Source of the DNA: Halomonas chromatireducens
GTDB lineage: Bacteria; Pseudomonadota; Gammaproteobacteria; Pseudomonadales; Halomonadaceae
Reading direction: 5' to 3'
NCBI RefSeq assembly: GCF_001545155.1
Contig: NZ_CP014226.1
Coordinates: 3,853,231 to 3,870,779 of the forward strand
DNA: 17,549 nt
The position numbers and the translations under genes were made by a program. Below the pieces are notes generated by a model. The model was given only the letters and a program-made list of their open reading frames with translations, was not told the origin of the DNA and did not search any database. Positions 13,297 to 17,549 of this stretch are shown piece by piece. Numbering within the stretch: the first letter of the stretch is position 1; each line of letters starts with the position of its first letter.

Positions 13297-13820
13297 CGCA
13301 CGATCTGCTTGAAGAACAGCGCCGACACCTGGCCAGGCTGCTCGAAGCCATTCAGCGCTGTGCATGGTTCCTTCACCAGTCAGATGGCAAGCTCGAATGG
13401 CCCATCAATGCTAATGAACTGGAATCACGCAAGAAGGATGTCGACCTTTACGAAACCCTGGCCGCCATCAACGAGCGATTCGCCAAGCTTCAAGATTCCT
13501 TGGCTTCCGCCATGCGACACAGTGCCCTGCTGATGGGGGAACCTACCGACAGCTTCCTGAAGGTTCTCGCCTTCTTCGAGAAACAGGGCGTGATCGACTC
13601 CATGGACGACTGGCAGCGCTGCCGCATGCTTCGCAACATGGCAGCACATGACTATGCCACGAATTACCGAGACGTCGCCGAGCATTTCAATCTGCTCCAC
13701 GACCTCAGCGACATGTTATTCCAGACCGCACGCAAGCTGCTCGAACTTTGCCGTACCCTGATCAAGATTCAGCCCGCGTCCCCTGACTTCACGGATGAAT
13801 TCGAGCGCATCTTCGCCTAG
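13293..13820 (+). CDS. hepT: HEPN-domain protein, HepT-like toxin (long variant)
   Basis: A 175-residue, all-helical protein. It carries the HEPN RNase signature with tyrosine: Arg114-x4-His119-Asp-Tyr121 (LRNMAAHDY). In known HepT toxins Arg and His form the RNase site and the Tyr is AMPylated by MntA. Ordinary HepT (DUF86) is about 110-145 residues. Here there are extra N-terminal helices (about 1-60, with LEWPINANELESRKKDVDLYETL) and a C-terminal tail (about 160-175), so it belongs to a less described HEPN branch. The start ATG overlaps the antitoxin stop. It is preceded only by the nucleotidyltransferase, with which it should form an oligomeric complex. Role as a stress or anti-phage RNase toxin is inferred; a non-toxic nucleotide-signalling function is an alternative. 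Confidence 0.75.
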   Translation: MTHDLLEEQRRHLARLLEAIQRCAWFLHQSDGKLEWPINANELESRKKDVDLYETLAAINERFAKLQDSLASAMRHSALLMGEPTDSFLKVLAFFEKQGVIDSMDDWQRCRMLRNMAAHDYATNYRDVAEHFNLLHDLSDMLFQTARKLLELCRTLIKIQPASPDFTDEFERIFA

Positions 13821-13846
13821 CAGCCAGCCTGTGGGACGATAAGCGT

Positions 13847-13858
13847 TTTCCCGGGAAA
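13847..13858. promoter_or_regulatory. 12-bp perfect palindrome before attE-like gene
   Basis: TTTCCCGGGAAA, nine bases before the ATG of the ABC ATPase and overlapping its only ribosome-site-like bases (GGGAAA). It could be an operator or simply chance in a short G/C-rich gap between hepT and the ABC operon. No protein is known to me for this sequence here. Confidence 0.25.
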
Positions 13859-13867
13859 TGCTCAGCC

Positions 13868-14551
13868 ATGCTCGAATTCCGCCAGGTCCACAAGTCCTAC
13901 GCGACACCCCAGGGTCCGCTTCAGGTGCTGAACGGCATCGATCTGCGGCTCGACGCCGGAGAGAGCCTGGCGCTGATGGGCGAATCCGGCAGCGGCAAGT
14001 CGACCCTGCTGCACCTGGCGGCGGGGCTCGACCTGACCGAGACCGGCGACGTGACGGTCGCCGGCCAGGCTGTCTCTTCACTGGACGAGCCCGCCCGGGC
14101 CCGGCTGCGCCGCGACACGCTGGGCCTGGTGTTCCAGCAGTTTCACCTGGTGCCGAGCCTGAACGTTGGCGATAACCTGCGCCTGCAGGCCAGGCTCGCG
14201 CGGCGAGACGATGCCGAGTGGGCGGCCCACCTGATCGAACGGCTCGGCCTTGCCGGCATGGAGAAGCGCTACCCGGAACAGCTCTCCGGTGGCCAGCAGC
14301 AACGCATTGCCATCGGTCGCGCCCTCGCTCCTCGCCCCGCCCTGCTGCTGGCCGATGAGCCCACCGGCAACCTGGACGAGACCAGTGCCGGCGAGGTGCT
14401 CGACCTGCTGCTCTCGCTGGTGAGCGAAGCCGGTAGCGCCCTGCTGATGGTGACCCACAGCCCCCAGGTGGCCGCACCGCTGGACCGCTGCCTGCGGCTG
14501 ACCCACGGCCGGCTCGGCCCGGTCGATGAACGGGAGGCGAGCCGCCGCTGA
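13868..14551 (+). CDS. ABC transporter ATP-binding protein, LolD/MacB/AttE-type
   Basis: A 227-residue ATPase of the LolD/MacB group. Motifs: Walker A GESGSGKST (38-46), Q-loop VFQQFHLVPSL from Val88, signature LSGGQQQR (139-146), Walker B LLLADEP with Asp163/Glu164, D-loop GNLD (167-170) and switch His197 (VTHS). This group energises FtsX-like permeases that do mechanical work on periplasmic lipids or proteins rather than classic transport. It is the first gene of a three-gene block (ATPase, large permease, AttH-like lipoprotein) and corresponds to AttE of the AttEFGH system. Its stop shares one base with the permease start (TGATG). The ribosome site is weak. LolD itself is less likely because the lolC/E-type permease neighbours are absent and an AttH-type protein is present. 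Confidence 0.9.
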   Translation: MLEFRQVHKSYATPQGPLQVLNGIDLRLDAGESLALMGESGSGKSTLLHLAAGLDLTETGDVTVAGQAVSSLDEPARARLRRDTLGLVFQQFHLVPSLNVGDNLRLQARLARRDDAEWAAHLIERLGLAGMEKRYPEQLSGGQQQRIAIGRALAPRPALLLADEPTGNLDETSAGEVLDLLLSLVSEAGSALLMVTHSPQVAAPLDRCLRLTHGRLGPVDEREASRR

Positions 14552-17052
14552 TGTTCACTGCCCTGGCGACACTGCTTTCCCACTACAAGCGCCATCCGGG
14601 CCAGCTCGCCATGCTACTGCTGGGCCTGTGGGTGGCCAGCGCCCTGTGGAGCGGCGTACAGGCGATCAACGCCTCGGCCCGGGACAGCTACGCCCGCGCC
14701 GAGGCGTTGTTCACCACCGGGCTCGACCGCCTGGAGCGTCGCGACGGCCAACCCTTGACCCGGGACGACTACCTGCGCCTGCGCCGCGCCGGGCTGCCGG
14801 TGTCGCCGCTGCTGGAGGGCACGCTGGAGTCCACCGACGGCACCCGGCTGACAGTGATCGGCATCGAGCTATTCACCCTGCCCGGCGACAGTGCCTTCGC
14901 CACCGCCGGAAGCACCAGCGAACTGGCGGCGTTCCTCACCCCGCCGTGGCAGACCCGCGTGGCCCCGGACACCCTGCCCGCCTTGGGTGTGGCGGATCGC
15001 CAGGCGCCAGGCGACGAACCGCGCCTGGCCGACGGACGGCGGCTGCCACCGCTGGTGCTGGCGCCTTCGCTACCGCCCGATACCCTGGTGATGGATATCG
15101 CCGCGGCCGCGATGCTGCTCGACAGCGGCGAACGAATCTCACGGCTGGTCACCGCCCCCAATGCCCTGAACGAAGCGCCTCCTGGCCTGGTGCTGACCCG
15201 TGCGGCGACGCTGGCCTCGCCGGGCCAGCTCACGGAGAGCTTCCACCTCAACCTCACCGCCATGGCGCTGTTGGCGCTGGTGGTGGGCCTGTTCATCGTC
15301 CAGGCGGCCCTCGGCCTGGCACTGGAGCAGCGCCTGGCCATGCTGCGCACGCTGCGGGCGCTGGGTGTCTCGGGGCGCCGCCTGGTGGGGCTGCTGGCTC
15401 TGGAGCTGCTGCTGCTGGGCGTCCTTGGTGCCCTGGCCGGCATCGTCAGCGGTGTGTGGCTGGCACGAGCCCTGCTGCCGGACGTGGCCGCTACCCTGGG
15501 CAGCCTCTATGGCGCCGGCGTCACCGCCGAACTCAGCCTGCCCTGGCACTATTGGGTCGGCGGGATCCTTGTCACCCTGGGCGGGCTCTTCCTGGCCGGC
15601 GCCGGGGTGCTGTGGCGTGCCGCCCGGCTCAGCGTGCTGGGGCTCGGCCAGGCCCAGGCCTGGCGAGCCGGTTTCCGCCGCCAGCTAAGGTTCATGACCC
15701 TGGCCGGCGCTCTGGTAGCACTGGCCGGCCTGGCGCTGTGGACCTGGCTAGCCCGGCAGCCGCCGGGGGAAGGCCTCCTGGCCGGTTTCGGGCTGATGGC
15801 GGCGCTGCTGCTGGCCAGCGCCCTGTGGCTACCGCCGCTGCTGGCGGCCCTGCTCGCCGGCCTGGAACGGCTGGCGCGCCGCCGGCCCCTGGCCCAGTGG
15901 GCCTTGGCCGACCTGCAGCTCCAGCTGCCGCGGCTGTCGCTGGCCATGATGGCACTATTGATCGCGCTCTCCGCCAACCTGGGCGTGAGCAGCATGGTCG
16001 GCGGCTTTCGCCTCACCTTCCTCGACTGGCTGGACCAGCGCCTGGTAGCCGACCTCTACCTGCGCCCGCCGGCGGAGCAGTTCGAGGAGGTCGAGACCTG
16101 GCTCGACGAACGCCCCGAGGTGGCCGAGCTACTTCCCACCCGCCGCACCGACTCGACCCTTTATGCGATCGAGCGCGACGGCAGCCCCCGGGAGCTGGCG
16201 TTGCCGACCAGCCTCTACGGCATCACCCCCGGCGACGCCTTGATGCCGAGCTGGCCGCTGCAGGACACCCTGGCGGGGCGTGACGCCGCCTGGCAGGCCT
16301 TCCGCGACGGCGAGGCCTTCATCAACGAGCAGTTGGCGATCGGCGAGGGGCTGGCCCCTGGCGACCGGCTGACCCTGGGCGCCCCTCGCGGCCGGGAGCA
16401 GGTCACCGTGGCAGCGGTCTATCCCGACTACGGCAACACCCGGGGGGAGGTGCTGTTTGCCACTGCTCAACTGGCCAGCCGCTTCGGCGCACCGCCGGGC
16501 TCCATCGGCATCGTGCTGGCGGCTGGCGCCGACGAGACGCCGCTGGGACAGGCCCTGACCCGGCGCTTCGGCCTGGGCAGCGACAGCCTGGTGGACCAGC
16601 GCGAGGTCAAACGCATCGCCACCGGCATCTTCGAGCGTACCTTCACCATCACCCGGGCGCTGAGTGCGCTGACCCTGGGGGTGGCGGCCCTGGCGCTGCT
16701 GGCCAGCCTGCTGGCCCAGGCCCGGGAGCGGCGTCGCCAGCTGGCGCCGCTCTGGGCACTGGGGATCCCGCGGGCCCAACTGGTCCGGATACAGCTGGGC
16801 CAGCTCGGCGCCGCCGCCCTGGTAACCGGCGCCCTGGCGATACCCCTGGGTATCGTCCTTGCCCTGGGCCTGGTGGCGGTGATCAATGTCGCCGCCTTCG
16901 GCTGGCGCCTGCCGCTGTTCCTGTTCCCGAACGAGATCGCGCTGACCCTGGCCACCGCCGTGGCCGTCGCCCTGCTGGCGACCGCCCTGCCCGCCATCAC
17001 CTTATGGCGCACCCCACCCCGGGCGCTGCTGGCCGAGGAGGCGAACACATGA
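14551..17052 (+). CDS. Large FtsX-family ABC permease (AttF/AttG-like fusion)
   Basis: An 833-residue inner-membrane protein. One N-terminal helix (about 17-37) precedes a periplasmic domain (about 40-230). Then comes a first FtsX module with three helices (about 235-365, including LRTLRALGVSGRRLVG, the coupling loop to the ATPase). Central helices (about 375-495) and a second periplasmic domain (about 500-690) follow. The second FtsX module is at about 690-825 (including LAPLWALGIPRAQLV and a final FPNEIALTLATAVAVALLATALPA segment). Two FtsX modules in one chain fit a fusion of AttF and AttG. The start overlaps the ATPase stop by one base, and the end overlaps the lipoprotein start (ATGA). 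It probably moves or extracts lipidic or lipoprotein cargo. The substrate of AttEFGH systems is not established to my knowledge. Confidence 0.88.
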   Translation: MFTALATLLSHYKRHPGQLAMLLLGLWVASALWSGVQAINASARDSYARAEALFTTGLDRLERRDGQPLTRDDYLRLRRAGLPVSPLLEGTLESTDGTRLTVIGIELFTLPGDSAFATAGSTSELAAFLTPPWQTRVAPDTLPALGVADRQAPGDEPRLADGRRLPPLVLAPSLPPDTLVMDIAAAAMLLDSGERISRLVTAPNALNEAPPGLVLTRAATLASPGQLTESFHLNLTAMALLALVVGLFIVQAALGLALEQRLAMLRTLRALGVSGRRLVGLLALELLLLGVLGALAGIVSGVWLARALLPDVAATLGSLYGAGVTAELSLPWHYWVGGILVTLGGLFLAGAGVLWRAARLSVLGLGQAQAWRAGFRRQLRFMTLAGALVALAGLALWTWLARQPPGEGLLAGFGLMAALLLASALWLPPLLAALLAGLERLARRRPLAQWALADLQLQLPRLSLAMMALLIALSANLGVSSMVGGFRLTFLDWLDQRLVADLYLRPPAEQFEEVETWLDERPEVAELLPTRRTDSTLYAIERDGSPRELALPTSLYGITPGDALMPSWPLQDTLAGRDAAWQAFRDGEAFINEQLAIGEGLAPGDRLTLGAPRGREQVTVAAVYPDYGNTRGEVLFATAQLASRFGAPPGSIGIVLAAGADETPLGQALTRRFGLGSDSLVDQREVKRIATGIFERTFTITRALSALTLGVAALALLASLLAQARERRRQLAPLWALGIPRAQLVRIQLGQLGAAALVTGALAIPLGIVLALGLVAVINVAAFGWRLPLFLFPNEIALTLATAVAVALLATALPAITLWRTPPRALLAEEANT

Positions 17053-17549
17053 GTGCCACCAGGCTGGTCGCGATACTACTGATGCTGCTGTGGCTTACCG
17101 GCTGCGACACCGATCGGGATGACGCCGCCCCCGGCGAGCCCGCCGGCTTCGCCGGGCTGGGCGAGGAGGCCGGCGACTTCGCCCAGGCCCATGAGGGAAT
17201 CACCCTGCGCTTCCCCGAGGATCACGCCGCCCACCCGGACTACCGCATCGAGTGGTGGTACCTCACCGCCAACCTGGAGGACGACAGCGGCGAACCGCTG
17301 GGCCTGCAGTGGACCCTGTTTCGTCAAGCGATCACGTCACCGGAGGAGCGCCCCGCCCACACGCCCTGGGCCGCCGATCAGCTATGGATGGCGCATATGG
17401 CGGTTTCCCGGGGCGAGACCCATCGGGTGGCAGAGCGCTTCGCCCGCAGCCACTCCGCCGACAACCTCGATGACCGGGATGGCCAGGCGGGCGCACGGGC
17501 CGAGCCTTTTCGGGCCTGGATCGACCACTGGCAGTTGGCCAGCCGTATA
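17049..17549 (+). CDS. AttH/CrtC-like lipoprotein (3' end beyond window)
   Basis: The first 167 codons of an ORF still open at the window end. A lipoprotein signal is clear: hydrophobic core followed by lipobox LTGC with Cys19, then an acidic linker. The residue after Cys is Asp (CDT), the classic inner-membrane retention signal, so the protein may stay tethered to the inner membrane beside the permease. HPDYRIEWWYLTANL (about 63-77) is the hallmark of the AttH/hydroxyneurosporene-synthase (CrtC) lipocalin-like family. The start overlaps the permease stop by ATGA. It is the likely periplasmic partner of the ABC pair. A carotenoid hydratase activity is improbable without pigment genes. Full members of this family are about 350-400 residues, so over half is missing here. 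Confidence 0.85.
   Translation, partial: MSATRLVAILLMLLWLTGCDTDRDDAAPGEPAGFAGLGEEAGDFAQAHEGITLRFPEDHAAHPDYRIEWWYLTANLEDDSGEPLGLQWTLFRQAITSPEERPAHTPWAADQLWMAHMAVSRGETHRVAERFARSHSADNLDDRDGQAGARAEPFRAWIDHWQLASRI

Noticed and set aside
14526..16283. 585-codon ORF overlapping the large permease
   Set aside because: Pro/Arg/Gly-rich shadow of a G/C-rich gene; the FtsX frame has proper helices and overlaps its neighbours in operon style.

Overview
The window is G+C-rich DNA that looks like a chromosomal segment of a gammaproteobacterium, most likely Halomonadaceae (Halomonas or a relative). That placement is an inference from protein style, a gamma-type Zur box and the kinds of operons present; no rRNA or marker gene fixes it. 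I see no tRNA, rRNA, insertion sequence, prophage or CRISPR array. Genes are tightly packed, with many 1-7 nt overlaps.

Left part (1-2140): a small exported DUF6746-like protein (118-546) faces a RutE-type nitroreductase (569-1162, minus). Behind the nitroreductase lies a 143-bp nested palindromic element (1188-1330) that looks like an interspersed repeat. An exported 217-residue orphan protein follows (1419-2072).

Zinc uptake region (2147-6164): a ZnuB-type permease has its own promoter and a near-ideal Zur box. A second, half-degenerate Zur-like site precedes a possible small membrane ORF, which is coupled to znuC, a second ZnuB-type permease and znuA. ZnuA carries two His/Asp-rich stretches. 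A strong hairpin closes the unit. The arrangement of two paralogous permeases, one ATPase and one binding protein is unusual for zinc importers.

Lipid/acyl-CoA region (6165-12922): a 524-bp gap between znuA and the next gene, holding the znu hairpin and DnaA-box-like sites, precedes an acyl-CoA dehydrogenase and a thiolase. After a gap containing a long hairpin come a FadD-type acyl-CoA ligase and a BASS-family (bile acid:sodium symporter family) transporter. A convergent AraC-family regulator with an N-terminal arabinose-binding-like domain is a plausible local regulator. Together this looks like import, CoA activation and beta-oxidation of a fatty, branched or steroid-like acid; the substrate is not visible from sequence.

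Right part (12957-17549): a MNT nucleotidyltransferase/HEPN pair overlapping by 4 nt forms an MntA-HepT-type toxin-antitoxin module, with an unusually long HEPN protein. An AttEFGH-like ABC system follows: a LolD-like ATPase, an 833-residue FtsX-type permease and an AttH/CrtC-like lipoprotein cut off by the window end.

The strongest candidates for something under-described are the longer HEPN variant of the MNT/HEPN module, the two-permease Zur-controlled zinc importer with its small ORF, and the nested palindrome.
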